A stretch of DNA of 64,000 nucleotides, from the NCBI RefSeq assembly GCF_000383855.1, contig NZ_KB912877.1, positions 4,277,226-4,341,225 on the forward strand, given 5' to 3'. The first letter of the stretch is position 1. Each line of letters begins with the position of its first letter. Under the pieces are notes generated by a model that ran no database searches, was not told where the DNA came from, and worked only from the letters and a program-made list of their open reading frames with translations. The stretch comes from Methylobacter marinus A45 (GTDB lineage Bacteria; Pseudomonadota; Gammaproteobacteria; Methylococcales; Methylomonadaceae). Of the stretch, positions 63,587-64,000 are shown piece by piece. The position numbers and the translations under genes are program-made.

Positions 63587-64000
63587 GGCGCCAGCGCCGC
63601 CGGTTCGCGCGTGCTGATGTCGACTTTGGCGCCCTCGCGCAGCTTGTCGGCGCCATCGGTCACGACCTGTTCGCCGGGTTCCAGTCCCTCGAGCACGGCG
63701 ATCTTCTCGCCCTCGGCGGGGCCCAGTTTCAGCGGCCGCACGCTGACGGTCTTGTCTTCGTTCACGACATAGACAAAGGTGCCGGGCGTGCCGCGCTGGA
63801 TGGCCGCGGCCGGCGCGATCGTGACATCGTGCAGCGTGTCGACGACCAGCCTGGCGTTGACGAACTGGTTCGGAAACAGGGCCAGGTCCTCATTGTCGAA
63901 CTGTGCCTTGAGCTTGATGGTGCCGGTCGTGGTGTCGATCTGATTGTCCACGGCCAAGAGTTTGCCCCGGGCCAGCTTGATCCGGTCCGACCGGTCGTAA
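63583..64000 (-). CDS. mdtA: RND periplasmic adaptor, MdtA-like (C-terminal part)
   Basis: The frame is open to the right edge, so the N-terminus is outside the window. The visible 138 residues cover the beta-barrel and membrane-proximal domains of an [33 protein letters not shown] and [19 protein letters not shown]. It is the first visible gene of the mdtABC-like operon. Confidence 0.9.
   Translation of the reverse strand, partial: YDRSDRIKLARGKLLAVDNQIDTTTGTIKLKAQFDNEDLALFPNQFVNARLVVDTLHDVTIAPAAAIQRGTPGTFVYVVNEDKTVSVRPLKLGPAEGEKIAVLEGLEPGEQVVTDGADKLREGAKVDISTREPAALAP

Overview
This window most likely comes from an aerobic gammaproteobacterial methanotroph (order Methylococcales). The main reason is a bacterial sterol locus whose sterol 14-demethylase is fused to a C-terminal ferredoxin, an arrangement known from Methylococcus capsulatus, accompanied by the C-4 demethylation pair sdmA/sdmB and the sterol transport set bstA/bstB/bstC. 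A metal-free NAD-dependent formate dehydrogenase fits C1 metabolism. The genus cannot be fixed from the sequence alone. No rRNA, tRNA or CRISPR array was seen.

Layout. 1-777: end of an unrecognised gene. 865-13556 (minus strand): nine genes that together epoxidise squalene, cyclise it, remove the C-14 and C-4 methyls and move the sterol through the envelope, plus one NTF2-fold protein of unknown role. 14259-20400 (plus): a tripartite RND efflux system with Bacteroidetes-like adaptor and pump. 20529-25328: OmpA/DUF4892 protein, small membrane proteins, CAP protein, methyltransferase and periplasmic MsrB. 25493-27223: a zinc-limitation locus with a COG0523 GTPase, a Zur-type operator, a DUF1826 gene reduced to its C-terminal half and a 40-residue ORF. 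27319-29243: a 339-bp hairpin-rich MITE-like element split by an IS1380-family insertion. 29814-33536: isochorismatase-like hydrolase and two DUF1254 proteins. 33700-34896: CPA2 antiporter. 35282-39301: flippase, GT2 and GT39 glycosyltransferases, probably lipid or polysaccharide glycosylation.

39799-48524 is a molybdenum locus. A ModE-type operator (44468-44493) lies in front of an alginate-export-type porin, followed by modA, modB, modC and a molbindin; modE itself lies on the other side of formate dehydrogenase and msrA. The porin is therefore a candidate outer-membrane molybdate channel.

48599-55744 is accessory DNA: an amidohydrolase that has lost its N-terminus at a short palindromic repeat, an integron cassette array without an integrase (CALIN type, about 49.6-54.8 kb) with several attC sites and mostly unknown small genes, an IS66 remnant and a truncated Fic gene. 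55704-56930 is glgC, and 57426-64000 is an mdtABC-like RND system running off the right edge.

Several families of short palindromic repeats occupy most of the larger intergenic spaces. Functional statements rest on motifs and context read by eye; no database search was run.
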